Assembly (NCBI RefSeq): GCF_900115735.1
Contig: NZ_FOXO01000030.1
Span: 1-46,868 of the forward strand
Reading direction: 5' to 3'
Source: Butyrivibrio proteoclasticus
GTDB lineage: Bacteria; Bacillota; Clostridia; Lachnospirales; Lachnospiraceae
DNA length: 46,868 bases
Made by a program: the position numbers and the translations under genes. Of this stretch, positions 33,441 to 43,101 are shown piece after piece; positions within the stretch are counted from its first letter, which is position 1; every line of letters begins with the position of its first letter. The notes under the pieces were generated by a model. That model was not told the DNA's origin and made no database searches. It saw nothing but the letters and a program-made list of their open reading frames with translations.

Positions 33441-34541
33441 ATGAAAAAGAGAAGCAGACTAAAGGTATTATCCACGCTGTTGGTAATGGTAATGATATTT
33501 GTTTGTGCAGGAATAACCGGATGTGGCAGCCAGAAAGGCAAGGCGCTTAACCAGTATTGGTCTGAGAATTCGGAAGCAGCAGAGAGCCTGAGAAGTTATG
33601 TAGCGATGGTTACCAATGAAAAAGATAAAGAGCATTTCATCCCTGTAGAGGATAGAATTGCTGTTTTTGACATGGATGGAACTCTGACTTGTGAAACATT
33701 CTATACATATTATGACACCATGATGTTTATCAATTACTGTCTGACAGATCATCCTGAAAAAGTATCAGATGAGCTAAAAACAGCCGCTGCAGAAATACGA
33801 CCTGGATATACAGCAGGCGAAGAACTTGCGAGAAACTTTGCTAAGGCTTATGCAGGTATGACTATTCAGGAGTTATACGATTATGCTGTTGAGTTTGGAC
33901 AGAAGAATACAGACAGCTTCCAAAATATGAGATACATCGATGGCTTCTACCTTCCGATGGTGGAAGTAGTAAAATATCTCTACGATAACGACTTTACAAT
34001 TTATGTTGTCAGCGGAACAGAGCGAACAACTTCACGTGCCATTATTGCCAATTCACCAATAAGTGAGTATGTTTCACCGGCGCATGTAATTGGAACTGAA
34101 TTTGAAGTTAAGCAAAGGGGTAATGAGGACGTTCCGTCAAATATGGATTACAAGTACGCTGATGGCGATGACCTGGTGTTTACAGGCGGATTTATCCAGA
34201 AAAATCTAAATTCTAACAAAGTAATCTATATAGAAAGAGAGATTGGAGTTCGACCGGTTCTTGCCTTTGGAAACAGTGGCAGTGATACAAGTATGATGAA
34301 TTATGTTCTTGATAAGAGAAACCCGTATCCATCTCAGGCTTACATGGTCGTAGCTGATGATGATGTACGTGAGTGGGGCAAGCAGGATTGGACTGAGAAA
34401 TCTGCTGAATACAGAGAACAGGGCTATGTACCTGTTTCAATGAAAAATGACTTTCTGAAAATCTACCCAGATACAATTAAGCGGTCAGAAGTACAGTTTG
34501 TTGAGCCAGAGGAGCAGGAAGAAGGAGAGGGAGCTGCATAA
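33441..34541 (+). CDS. HAD-family phosphatase, secreted lipoprotein
   Basis: 366-residue lipoprotein with lipobox ITGC (Cys28). The HAD domain begins at VFDMDGTLTCE, with nucleophile Asp77 and acid/base Asp79. Motif II is VVSGTERT, and motif IV is FGNSGSDTSMMNYV. A long insertion between motifs I and II forms a helical cap, as in phosphoserine-phosphatase-like enzymes. The C-terminus is a short acidic tail. It is predicted to dephosphorylate something outside the membrane; the substrate is unknown. A GGAGAA ribosome site lies 7 bases before ATG. Confidence 0.85.
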   Translation: MKKRSRLKVLSTLLVMVMIFVCAGITGCGSQKGKALNQYWSENSEAAESLRSYVAMVTNEKDKEHFIPVEDRIAVFDMDGTLTCETFYTYYDTMMFINYCLTDHPEKVSDELKTAAAEIRPGYTAGEELARNFAKAYAGMTIQELYDYAVEFGQKNTDSFQNMRYIDGFYLPMVEVVKYLYDNDFTIYVVSGTERTTSRAIIANSPISEYVSPAHVIGTEFEVKQRGNEDVPSNMDYKYADGDDLVFTGGFIQKNLNSNKVIYIEREIGVRPVLAFGNSGSDTSMMNYVLDKRNPYPSQAYMVVADDDVREWGKQDWTEKSAEYREQGYVPVSMKNDFLKIYPDTIKRSEVQFVEPEEQEEGEGAA

Positions 34542-34595
34542 AATGGCCCGGAGGTACGGGTTAGTGGTTCGTTTTAGCAGGCAGTATAACAGATC

Positions 34596-35621
34596 TTAGT
34601 ACTTGTTATGCACTTTTTCAGCAAAACACATGATATTTTTAACATTGATTTCCGTGTCATCATCAAGAATAGCAGTGCCACTCATTCTACCAAAAACCTG
34701 GTGCTGGTCTGAAACGATGATTTTGTAATCAAGACATGCTGCTCGGTCCAGAACAGGGACAAAATCCATTTCAAAACGGCCATCTGATGACGTGAATATC
34801 CAAGGCTCCATATAGCTGTTTTCTGGGATATGGAATGTGATATCATCGAGTTTGTGGGCTTTTCCATTGTAAAAAATGATATTTTCAGTTGCGGCTTTGG
34901 TGTTTCCAAAGCCGTAACCTATGTTAAAACCAAAGGAGTTACCATCTATATCAGCATTGCCTGATCCCCAGTGCCATGTATTGTCATAGGTCCAAACACC
35001 TCGTCCCCAATCAAGAGTGCCAAAGTCTGTGGAGGGGTTGAATTCATATTTTTTCCCATTAAACTCCATAAAGCCTGACGCACGCATGCAGTTTATCTTT
35101 TGATTATAGTAAAATGCGTGCTTTTTATCCCAAGGAGTGGCAATTACCATGGAATCCATTGGTGGCTGCGCAAGGGTAATGTCACAGGCAAAAGTTTTTC
35201 CTTCAAAAAAGTTCTCAAAATGGCATGTGATATGTCTTTTACCATCATTGGCTTCAAATTTCATCTGAAGCCTCTCATCTTCATAAAGGGTTACACCGGA
35301 TTCGGAAGATGAAGGGAGAGCGAGCTTTCCCATAGGAAATGCGTTAAGTACGGTTTCTGTGTGTTCCCATTGATTGTCTCCAAATTCAAGGAGCGAGACA
35401 GATTGCAGACCAATGTAGCCATCATCAGAAATTGTGAAGGCACCGGCAAAAGAATCTGATAAAACGAGATAATAATCCCACTCTTTAATTCGCCACTTGG
35501 GAGCCTTTATCATTGCTCTGTCATATTTTTGCAAAAGAGATCTTGACCAGCCAGGTTCTATCAGCTCACCGTCGGGCCCCAGAAGTGGATGAACAGTTGT
35601 AACCTCATGATTTCTCCCCAT
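34596..35621 (-). CDS. DUF2804 family protein
   Basis: 341-residue cytoplasmic protein of the DUF2804 family, beta-rich, with typical blocks KWRIKEWDYYLVLSD, FNPSTDFGTLDWGRGVWTY and WHWGSGN. The fold resembles lipocalin-like hydroxyneurosporene-synthase-type proteins, but no activity is established. ATG at 35621 is chosen because GGAGGGG lies 6 bases upstream; the open frame extends 17 codons further without a site. It is transcribed divergently from the aldehyde dehydrogenase gene, sharing a 121-base AT-rich intergenic region. Confidence 0.8.
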   Translation of the reverse strand: MGRNHEVTTVHPLLGPDGELIEPGWSRSLLQKYDRAMIKAPKWRIKEWDYYLVLSDSFAGAFTISDDGYIGLQSVSLLEFGDNQWEHTETVLNAFPMGKLALPSSSESGVTLYEDERLQMKFEANDGKRHITCHFENFFEGKTFACDITLAQPPMDSMVIATPWDKKHAFYYNQKINCMRASGFMEFNGKKYEFNPSTDFGTLDWGRGVWTYDNTWHWGSGNADIDGNSFGFNIGYGFGNTKAATENIIFYNGKAHKLDDITFHIPENSYMEPWIFTSSDGRFEMDFVPVLDRAACLDYKIIVSDQHQVFGRMSGTAILDDDTEINVKNIMCFAEKVHNKY

Positions 35622-35742
35622 AATCCCCTCCGTTTTCACGATTATTATTGATTGATATAATAATATTATCACTCGCTGAGTTTTTTTAATATACTGCGTG
35701 ATACAATTTTGTTAATGGGCTAGCTCATAAGGAGGGCAGGTT

Positions 35743-37149
35743 ATGTATACAGAGACTGAAGTTAAAAGAATAGTAGAAATGCAGCGAGATTTTTTTAGGT
35801 CAGGAAAGACCTTGGACATAGATTTTCGTATAAGGCAGCTTCAAAGGCTGAAAAAATTGGTATTGGAACATAGAACTGATATAGAAGATGCTCTTTATAA
35901 TGACCTTGGACGTACTCCTCTTGAGGCCTATTTTTGTGATGTTGGAAGCCTTGTTCTCGAAATTAATGAGACAATACGAGGCATTAGGAAATGGGCAAAG
36001 CCGGAGAACCATTTCAGCGGTATTCACTGTTTCCCAAGCGTGATAACAAAAGCTTACAAGATGCCTTACGGAGTATCGCTTATAATCAGCCCGTTCAACT
36101 TCCCGTTTATGCTGTCAATAGGCGTTTTGATCGCAAGTATAGCTGGAGGAAATACTGCAGTTATTAAGGCCAGTTCCAAGTCAACTTCAAGCACTGCTCT
36201 TTTAAAAAAGATGATTGCTGAGATCTTTCCGGAAAAGTATGTAACAGTACTGGATGGCGGTCATGATGTTGCGGATATGTGCCTGGCACAGCGTTTTGAC
36301 AAGATCTTTTACACAGGATCTCCGAAAGTTGGAGTTCATGTACTCTCAGAGGCTGCAAAAAATCTGACTTCAACTGCTCTTGAACTCGGAGGAGAAACAG
36401 GAAACTGGTGCATAATCAGGAAAGATGCGGATTTAAAAGATGCTGCAAGAAAAATCGCATTTTTTAAGCTGTTAAACTCCGGACAGATATGCACAAATAT
36501 AAACCAGATTGCCGTTGCTGAGGAAGTCAGTGATGAATTTGTCCATGAGCTGAAAAAAGCTTTTTCCAAGCAAATAGGTGACGATCCACTAAATAATCCT
36601 GAGTATCCGCACCTCATTGGGAAAACTGCCTATGACAAGTGCGCAGGTATAGTAAATGACTATAGGGAGAGAGTGGTATATGGCGGAAAAGGTGATGAGA
36701 GCTCTTTAAAATACGAACCTACTGTTATATATCCGGTAGATATTGATGAAGAATTAGTTCAAAAAGAGCTTTTTTGCCCGATTCTTCCTGTAGTAAAATA
36801 TAAAGACAGTGCAGTCAGGGATGTGCTAAATACAATTTCCGAAAGAGAGCATGGCCTTACGCTCTATATCTTTACTCGCAATGTGGAATGGGCCAAAAAG
36901 GTCATGCAAAGGATGCAGTTTGGCGGTGGATGCATAAATGAAGTATGCCTTCATATGATGGTCAAGGGCGTTCCGTTTAATGGTGTAGGCCACTCCGGTA
37001 TGGGAGCATACCATGGCATATGGGGATTTGACGAATTTACGCATCCAACAACAGTCCTTATTGGTGCAACAAAAGGGAATCTGTCAATGCGGGAGCACCC
37101 GTATGGAAGAAGCTGGAAAAGAGCACTAATAGAGCTCTTTGAGCGATAA
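35743..37149 (+). CDS. NAD(P)-dependent aldehyde dehydrogenase (ALDH3-type)
   Basis: Oxidises aldehydes to carboxylic acids. At 468 residues it has the short class 3 form without the long N-terminal extension. Visible are the cofactor segment IISPFNFPF, FYTGSPKVG, catalytic Glu218 in LELGGETGNW and nucleophile Cys250 in NSGQICTNIN, then the C-terminal INEVCLHMMVKGVPFNGVGHSGMG block. AAGGAGGG lies 8 bases before ATG. The class 3 enzymes use medium and long aliphatic or aromatic aldehydes; the substrate here is not decided. Confidence 0.9.
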   Translation: MYTETEVKRIVEMQRDFFRSGKTLDIDFRIRQLQRLKKLVLEHRTDIEDALYNDLGRTPLEAYFCDVGSLVLEINETIRGIRKWAKPENHFSGIHCFPSVITKAYKMPYGVSLIISPFNFPFMLSIGVLIASIAGGNTAVIKASSKSTSSTALLKKMIAEIFPEKYVTVLDGGHDVADMCLAQRFDKIFYTGSPKVGVHVLSEAAKNLTSTALELGGETGNWCIIRKDADLKDAARKIAFFKLLNSGQICTNINQIAVAEEVSDEFVHELKKAFSKQIGDDPLNNPEYPHLIGKTAYDKCAGIVNDYRERVVYGGKGDESSLKYEPTVIYPVDIDEELVQKELFCPILPVVKYKDSAVRDVLNTISEREHGLTLYIFTRNVEWAKKVMQRMQFGGGCINEVCLHMMVKGVPFNGVGHSGMGAYHGIWGFDEFTHPTTVLIGATKGNLSMREHPYGRSWKRALIELFER

Positions 37150-37278
37150 AGAGTGCATCCTCGTGGCACATAAATGAAAAAGAAAAATAGCTAATAATAT
37201 CATACTTGATAGTTGGCTCTTTTAATGGATGTAATATATAATTATTATGTTGGGGAATAGTATAAAGGAAGTGATAAT

Positions 37279-37497
37279 ATGCTACGTAACAAACGAATGT
37301 GCGTGAACTGTGGACGATTGTTTCTTGCTGCAAATCATAAACGAGTGTTTTGCTCTTTAAACTGCAAAAAAATGTATGGCAATTCTATTTCATTTGATTG
37401 CCACACTTGTAGAAATGCTCATTGTACGGCTAGAAATATGTATTCAAGGATCACGCCTGCAGAATGTGAAAACTTAAAAAATAAAAATCGTGTATAA
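37279..37497 (+). CDS. Small zinc-ribbon protein
   Basis: 72-residue basic protein with Cys pairs in a zinc-binding pattern: C8-x2-C11, a CSLNC pair near 25-29 and CHTCRNAHC further on. Three candidate ligand sets suggest one or two zinc ribbons. AAGGAAG lies 9 bases before ATG. It is a stand-alone gene; related tiny Cys-rich proteins occur widely in Lachnospiraceae. Function is unknown, with nucleic-acid or protein binding possible. Confidence 0.6.
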   Translation: MLRNKRMCVNCGRLFLAANHKRVFCSLNCKKMYGNSISFDCHTCRNAHCTARNMYSRITPAECENLKNKNRV

Positions 37498-37521
37498 AAA
37501 GCCTTCTCTTTGACGTAATCC

Positions 37522-37803
37522 TTAATGTAGTCTCATCATAAAAATAGAATATTCATCATTCTGAAAATCAAGGTCAGGAGAATTTTCGCCGCCGCCATTG
37601 GTGCTACGCTTAATTTCTGCGTAGAATTCTTCTCCTTGATTTACTATATCCATAACACTTATCTGAATACCATATTCATTTGCAATGTCGCAAAAGTCGG
37701 CAATGGGGTTGGGAGACTGCCTTGTAGCTAAAAGTTTGTCTTTGAGAACACTGTCATTGCTGGCTTTTTCTAATAATGCGTCTAGTTTTTCTGTAATCTC
37801 CAT
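37522..37803 (-). CDS. Orphan Nif11-like leader peptide (possible RiPP precursor)
   Basis: 93-residue peptide. The N-terminal pattern MEITEKLDALLEKASNDSVLKDKL, then IADFCDIANEYGIQISVMDI, resembles Nif11-type leaders and parallels the RiPP-island precursor. A NGGG stretch at about residues 69-72 offers a double-glycine cut site. The tail after it, 21 residues, is acidic, without Cys, and ends YSIFMMRLH. AGGAGGTG lies 5 bases before ATG. No modification or transport genes are adjacent, so any processing would occur in trans, perhaps by the NHLP exporter 20 kb away. It could alternatively be a non-RiPP Nif11-like protein. Confidence 0.55.
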   Translation of the reverse strand: MEITEKLDALLEKASNDSVLKDKLLATRQSPNPIADFCDIANEYGIQISVMDIVNQGEEFYAEIKRSTNGGGENSPDLDFQNDEYSIFMMRLH

Positions 37804-37903
37804 AGTGCACCTCCTGCTAGTCTTTAGTATTAGAATACACTAAAAGTTTAAAAGAAAAAATAAAATATAGTATTGAATTTATCGCAGAATGGATTTATTA
37901 TTT

Positions 37904-37919
37904 ATTTAACCGGTTAAAT
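37904..37919. promoter_or_regulatory. LacI-type operator palindrome
   Basis: ATTTAACCGGTTAAAT is a perfect 16-bp palindrome with the central CG typical of LacI-family operators. It lies 15 bases before the lacI-type ATG, so the regulator probably represses itself and the operon behind it. Confidence 0.8.
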
Positions 37920-37934
37920 GAGCGAGGATACTAG

Positions 37935-38957
37935 ATGAAAAAAACTACATTAAAGGACGTAGCTGAACGAGCTGGAGTGTCAAAAGCAACAGTTTCGTAC
38001 ATATTAAATAACTCCAATAAGCCTATTACTGAGGAAACAAAGGCAAGAGTAAAAAAAGCCATGGAGGAACTGAACTATGTTCCGGATTTGGGTGCGGCAT
38101 CTCTTACAAATAAAACTTCAAAGATGATTGGTGTTGTTATTCCGCAGACCGAGCCCGGTAGTCAACTGATGTTTCATAACAGTTTTTATAGTGAAATAAT
38201 CAGCTCAATTGAATACTACGCAAGAAAGATTGGCTATCATATATTGATTTCAGGGACAAATGTAGATGAGTCCTACATTAAGCATATCTACGAGAGAAAT
38301 CTTGATGCAGTAATAGCTATTGGCGTATATCCGGATGAGTTTTTTGATCAGTTCAAAAAGATAGGGATTCCTGCAGTTCTTATAGATAGCTATTGCAAGG
38401 ATGAGGGATTTCATAACATTAGGATAGACGACGAACTTGGTGGATACCTTGCCACAAAATATATGCTTGATAAACATCATAAAAAAGTAGGATTCCTTTC
38501 CGGAAAGATGAAGGAAGATGGAGTAATTAAAAAGCGACATGAAGGCTACAAAAGAGCGCTTTCTGAATATGGAATCCGTTATGATAAGGACCTGATTTTT
38601 GAGGGGGAAGTTGATTTTGACAGTGGAATTGAGATTGCAGAGAGAATCGTAAGAGACACAATTCCAGTAACAGGAATCGTGACTACTGCAGATGTTTTAG
38701 CAATAGGCGCAATTAAAGGATTCCATAATAAGGGGAAAAATGTCCCGGCTGACTATTCAGTTGTCGGTTTTGATGACTTGGAAATCTCTAAGTATATTAC
38801 ACCGGGATTAACTACCATCAAGCAGGATATATATGGAAAAGGCCGACTTGCTGTTGAAATACTGTCAAGATCACTTGAAGATAAGTCTTATCCCAAACAG
38901 GACATAATTATTCCGTTTGAATTAATAGAGAGAGAAAGTGTTAGGGAGCTTCAATGA
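37935..38957 (+). CDS. LacI-family transcriptional regulator of the alpha-glucoside operon
   Basis: 340-residue repressor. The N-terminal helix-turn-helix TLKDVAERAGVSKATVSYIL (residues 4-23) and hinge helix (about 50-58) are followed by a periplasmic-binding-protein-like sensor domain (about 62-335: MIGVVIPQ, NLDAVIAIGV, GFLSGKM, VVGFDDLEIS). GAGG lies 8 bases before ATG. The last four bases overlap the GH31 start, so it is the first gene of the operon. The inducer is probably the oligosaccharide or its product. Confidence 0.9.
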   Translation: MKKTTLKDVAERAGVSKATVSYILNNSNKPITEETKARVKKAMEELNYVPDLGAASLTNKTSKMIGVVIPQTEPGSQLMFHNSFYSEIISSIEYYARKIGYHILISGTNVDESYIKHIYERNLDAVIAIGVYPDEFFDQFKKIGIPAVLIDSYCKDEGFHNIRIDDELGGYLATKYMLDKHHKKVGFLSGKMKEDGVIKKRHEGYKRALSEYGIRYDKDLIFEGEVDFDSGIEIAERIVRDTIPVTGIVTTADVLAIGAIKGFHNKGKNVPADYSVVGFDDLEISKYITPGLTTIKQDIYGKGRLAVEILSRSLEDKSYPKQDIIIPFELIERESVRELQ

Positions 38958-40771
38958 TTAAGCTGGATATAGAAAAAGACAAAGAGGAAATTCAATTAGA
39001 AAAGGGCTTGCTGACAATAGAATATAGTAAAGACGGCCAACAAAGTTATGCCATTATCAGAGCCAGTTACAATCATGTATATGGCCTTGGAGAGAAGTTT
39101 GATCATATAGATCAGAAAGGCCATAAATGCATTAACTGTGTGGAAGAGAAGTTTTGCAATCAGGGAGAAAAAACATATTGCAGCGTTCCCTTTTTCTTTA
39201 CTGATACAGGTTGGGGCTTATTTGTAGAGACGGATTGTGTTACTACATTTGAATTTAACCATGAGATCAGGTGTGTTCTTCCAAATGACGCGTCATTATT
39301 GCTGTTTAGTGGTTCGCCCGCAGATATTACAGGCGAGTTTAACACCTATCTTGGGAAAATCAGTGTTCCACCAAAATATGCCTTTGGACCATGGATTTCA
39401 GCCAATCGCTGGAATTCACAAAAAGATGTTGAGGATGTCGTCAAAAAACTTGAAAAATACGATTTTCCTGCGACAGTTCTGGTACTTGAAGCCTGGAGTG
39501 ATGAGGCGACATTCTATATATGGAACGGTGCAAAATGCAGAGGAATAGATGGAAATGAAGAATTAAGATATGAGGATCTGGATTTTTCAGAAAGCAAATA
39601 TTGGACCAACCCTAAAGAAATGGTCCAAAAGCTGAAAGAAAAAGGAATTCATACTGTGCTGTGGCAGATTCCGGTATATAAGAAGATGGAAAAAGGCGCA
39701 TATAATTCCCAAAACATAATGGATGAGGAATACGCTATAAAGAACAAGCTTTGCCTGTATAAAAAAGATGGATTACCATATAGGATTCCTGAAGGCAACT
39801 GGTTTGCCGGATCTCTTGTACCTGATTTTTCTAATCCTGATACAAAAAGAGCATGGTTTGCAAAGCGCAAGTACCTTCTTGATATGGGAATAGATGGCTT
39901 CAAAACTGATGGCGGAGAGTTTATATATGAAGATGATGTAATATCTTTTGACCAAAAAACAGGAAAAGAGCTAAAGAACTCTTATTGTCAGCAGTACATA
40001 AATTCATACTATGAGACGCTTGGGAAAGAACACGTACTGTTTTCAAGAGCGGGTTATACAGGAACTCAGAGAACGCCTATTTTATGGGCAGGAGATCATC
40101 AATCAACATATGAAGAACTAAGAAATGTGTATACAGCTGCAATTTCAGCGGCTTGCTCAGGCATAATATTCTGGGGATTTGATATAGGGGGATTTGCAGG
40201 ACCGTTGCCAGCTATGGACTTATATCTAAAATCAACTCAATTTGCCTGCTTTTGCCCGATAATGCAATGGCATTCTGAACCGGATGGCGGCCAGTTTAAA
40301 GAGTTATTGCCAAGTGCAGAAGGTAATAACGAAAGAAGCCCTTGGAATATCGCAGAATCATACAAGGCACCGGGCTTCATTGATGAAATAAGAAAATGGC
40401 ATCATCTTAGGATGAAGTTATTGCCCTACATATATAAAGAAGCAGTAAAGGCGGCTGAAAATGGACAACCGTTGATGAAGCCTTTATTTATGATCAATCC
40501 GGAAGATTGCAACTCATTTGAATGGGAAGATGAATACTTTTTTGGCGAAGATTTGCTGGTTGCGCCTATATTTGAGGAGAGTATAAATAACAGACGGTTG
40601 TATTTACCAAGTGGAGAGTGGACAGGATTTTTTAGTCAAAAGAAATATGAAGGCGGGCAAATCGTAGATTCTATATTGGAAAAATATCCTGTTTTCATAA
40701 AAGGCGGCAAAGAATCAGATATTTGCGAGGAAGACTGCAGCTTCTTCGAAGATATAAAAAAGCATTTTTAG
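38954..40771 (+). CDS. GH31 glycosidase (alpha-xylosidase/alpha-glucosidase-like)
   Basis: 605-residue glycoside hydrolase family 31 enzyme without signal peptide, so intracellular. The (beta/alpha)8 barrel starts near FGPWISANRWNS; nucleophile Asp319 lies in DGFKTDGGE and acid/base Asp381 in WAGDHQST. The KTD context is nearer to the YicI-type alpha-xylosidases than to WNDMNE alpha-glucosidases, so this enzyme probably has a different specificity from the second GH31 of the operon. It overlaps the regulator by 4 bases (ATGA). The short N-terminal domain makes it smaller than typical 700-residue members. Confidence 0.88.
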   Translation: MIKLDIEKDKEEIQLEKGLLTIEYSKDGQQSYAIIRASYNHVYGLGEKFDHIDQKGHKCINCVEEKFCNQGEKTYCSVPFFFTDTGWGLFVETDCVTTFEFNHEIRCVLPNDASLLLFSGSPADITGEFNTYLGKISVPPKYAFGPWISANRWNSQKDVEDVVKKLEKYDFPATVLVLEAWSDEATFYIWNGAKCRGIDGNEELRYEDLDFSESKYWTNPKEMVQKLKEKGIHTVLWQIPVYKKMEKGAYNSQNIMDEEYAIKNKLCLYKKDGLPYRIPEGNWFAGSLVPDFSNPDTKRAWFAKRKYLLDMGIDGFKTDGGEFIYEDDVISFDQKTGKELKNSYCQQYINSYYETLGKEHVLFSRAGYTGTQRTPILWAGDHQSTYEELRNVYTAAISAACSGIIFWGFDIGGFAGPLPAMDLYLKSTQFACFCPIMQWHSEPDGGQFKELLPSAEGNNERSPWNIAESYKAPGFIDEIRKWHHLRMKLLPYIYKEAVKAAENGQPLMKPLFMINPEDCNSFEWEDEYFFGEDLLVAPIFEESINNRRLYLPSGEWTGFFSQKKYEGGQIVDSILEKYPVFIKGGKESDICEEDCSFFEDIKKHF

Positions 40772-40783
40772 AGGGAGGTATTT

Positions 40784-42124
40784 ATGAAACGAAAAACTAT
40801 TTCTTTATTGACACAAGTAGCTATAGTAGCAACACTTCTGTCGGGCTGTGGGAGTGCGAATCCAGACGCAGCGCAGACAGAAGCGTCAACTGAAAAGGTA
40901 ACTGAGACTGAAGCCTCAAAAGAGGCAGAACCAGCAGCTGAAACTACACAGGAGACTGCTGAACCAATCACAATTACATATGCTAATTTTAACGCATCCG
41001 GTGGCAACGAAGCAACGCTGAATTCAATGTATCAGGCTTTTCATGAGCAAAATCCTGATATTACTGTAGAAATTGAAACTATTGCAATGGATGATTATTT
41101 CACTACACTTCAGACAAGGATAGCAGGTGGGACGGCTCCGGACTGCTTTGAAATGAACATTGAAAACTTTGCAGCATATGCTTCAAAAGGAATACTGGCT
41201 GAGCTTTCAGAAGTAGATACAAGCTCTCTTAATCAAACGGCATTATCTGCTTTTTCATATGGCGGAAAGCAGTATGCACTGCCGGAAAACTTTTCAACAG
41301 TAATACTTGTTTATAACAAGGATCTTTTTGATCAGGCAGGAATTGACTATCCTACATCATCATGGACCAGAGAGGATGTTGATAAGGCAGCTGAAGCAAT
41401 TAGAGCCCTCGGAGATAATATTTTCGGCATCTACCAGCCTGTCACATACAATGAATTTTATAAAGTTGCAGCTCAGTATGGCGGAAGTCTCATAAGTGAA
41501 GATGGTTCTAAGTTTACAATTAATTCGCCTGAGAATATTGCAGCTCTTCAGAGTATGGTTGACAGAGTTCAGAAGACCAATGTACAGCCTACAGCAGAGC
41601 AGATGGGCGGAATGGGCGACTGGGATTTATTTGAAAGTGGAAGACTTGGAATGATTCCTACAGGCACATGGTGCTTCAATACATTTACAGAGGCATGCGA
41701 TTTTGCATGGGATATATGCGTTGAGCCAGGCCAGACTCAGAAAGCTACCCATTTCTTCGCTAATGCACTTGTAGTAAATAATGATGCCAGTGACGCCGCA
41801 AAAGTAGCTGCACAGAAATGGATATCATTCCTTTCATCAAGTGATGAGGCAGCCAAGATCCGTCTGGATGCAGGATGGGATCTGCCTGCTCTTAGTGACA
41901 TGAACGCACTTTCAAGTTATCTTGAGATTACTCCTCCTGATAACAGAAAGGCTGTATTTGAATCACTTGATTCACTTGTATTACCGCCAATTATTACAGA
42001 TTACAGTCAGATGTCAGACATTATTTCAAATGCAGTAAGTAAGGCAGCAAGTGGTGAGAGTTCCCCGGAAGAAGCACTTAATGAAGCGCAAAAGCTTTGT
42101 GAAGAGCAGATTACACTTCAGTAG
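40784..42124 (+). CDS. ABC sugar transporter, solute-binding lipoprotein
   Basis: 446-residue extracellular binding protein of the family 1 type (maltose/oligosaccharide). Lipobox LSGC gives Cys22, followed by a Thr/Glu/Ala-rich linker to about residue 60 and the binding domain ITITYANFNASGGNEATLNS onward, with GTAPDCFEMN and GRLGMIPTGTW typical of sugar binders. AGGGAGG lies 6 bases before ATG. It delivers substrate to the two permeases that follow; the ATPase (MsmX-like) is not encoded here, as is common in Firmicutes. Confidence 0.9.
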   Translation: MKRKTISLLTQVAIVATLLSGCGSANPDAAQTEASTEKVTETEASKEAEPAAETTQETAEPITITYANFNASGGNEATLNSMYQAFHEQNPDITVEIETIAMDDYFTTLQTRIAGGTAPDCFEMNIENFAAYASKGILAELSEVDTSSLNQTALSAFSYGGKQYALPENFSTVILVYNKDLFDQAGIDYPTSSWTREDVDKAAEAIRALGDNIFGIYQPVTYNEFYKVAAQYGGSLISEDGSKFTINSPENIAALQSMVDRVQKTNVQPTAEQMGGMGDWDLFESGRLGMIPTGTWCFNTFTEACDFAWDICVEPGQTQKATHFFANALVVNNDASDAAKVAAQKWISFLSSSDEAAKIRLDAGWDLPALSDMNALSSYLEITPPDNRKAVFESLDSLVLPPIITDYSQMSDIISNAVSKAASGESSPEEALNEAQKLCEEQITLQ

Positions 42125-42131
42125 AAACATG

Positions 42132-42161
42132 GAGCCTGCATCCATATTGGACTGCAGGCTC
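42132..42161 (+). repeat. Stem-loop after the binding-protein gene
   Basis: GAGCCTGCA / TGCAGGCTC perfect 9-bp stem with a 12-base loop and no T-run, in the only sizeable gap of the operon. Such structures usually protect the upstream message and raise binding-protein levels over the permeases. Confidence 0.65.
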
Positions 42162-42201
42162 GTATATTGTATTTCAGTTTTGCTTAAAAAAGGTTGATAT
42201 T

Positions 42202-43101
42202 ATGACAAAAGAGAAGAAGAAAATACTACAAGCGATTCCATTTATGCTACCCAGTTTCATAGGAATGATAATATTTAGTTTTCTCCCAATTATTATGGCT
42301 ACAGCACTAAGCATGACGGATTGGAGCGGACTGGAAAAATTTACGATCCATACTATTCCGGATCATTTTGTGGGATTCCAGAATTATATTCAGCTACTTA
42401 CGCGAGAAGAGTTTTGGAGTACTCTTTTGCATGTTCTTTACTATATCGTCCTATATATTCCACTTGGATTCTTATTATCGATGGTAATTGCGCTTGTTTT
42501 GAATACTGAGAAAAGATTTACGGGAGTTATGAGAGTTCTTTTCTATATACCCGTATTAACTTCATGGGTAGCTGCGAGCCTCATATGGAAATGGGTTCTT
42601 AGCTCACAATATGGAGTAATAAATTCAGTAATCGGTGTGTTTGGCATGAAAGGACCGGATTGGCTTACGAACAAATACTGGGCTATGCCTGGTATTGTAC
42701 TGGCCTCTGTATGGAAAGATATGGGATACTACGGCCTTTATATTTTCGGTGGACTTAGAGGAATCGATCCTACTTATTATGAGGCGGCAAAGGTAGATGG
42801 CGCCGGAAAAATGTGGACTCTGTTTAGTGTTACAATGCCGCTTTTATCACCAACACTTTTTTATTGTCTGATAATGTCGCTGATCAATGCATTTCAGCTT
42901 TTTCCACAGGTGCAGATCATGACTGAAGGCGGGCCAAATGGTGCCACGCAGGTCATGGTAGAGCGAATTTACACATATGCCTTTAGCTATTTCAAGATGG
43001 GGTATGCTGCAGCATATTCATGGTTACTGTTTGTGATAATCCTCTTGTTAACACTGATACAGCTTAAGCTGCAGAAAGTTTGGGTGCATTATGAATCATA
43101 A
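42202..43101 (+). CDS. ABC sugar transporter permease 1 (MalF-type)
   Basis: 299-residue binding-protein-dependent permease with six helices. The EAA loop that contacts the ATPase is visible as YYEAAKVDGAGKMWTLFSVTMPLLSPT (about residues 193-219). AAAGGTTG lies 7 bases before ATG. It overlaps the second permease by 11 bases. With that protein it forms the membrane channel of the importer. Confidence 0.92.
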   Translation: MTKEKKKILQAIPFMLPSFIGMIIFSFLPIIMATALSMTDWSGLEKFTIHTIPDHFVGFQNYIQLLTREEFWSTLLHVLYYIVLYIPLGFLLSMVIALVLNTEKRFTGVMRVLFYIPVLTSWVAASLIWKWVLSSQYGVINSVIGVFGMKGPDWLTNKYWAMPGIVLASVWKDMGYYGLYIFGGLRGIDPTYYEAAKVDGAGKMWTLFSVTMPLLSPTLFYCLIMSLINAFQLFPQVQIMTEGGPNGATQVMVERIYTYAFSYFKMGYAAAYSWLLFVIILLLTLIQLKLQKVWVHYES

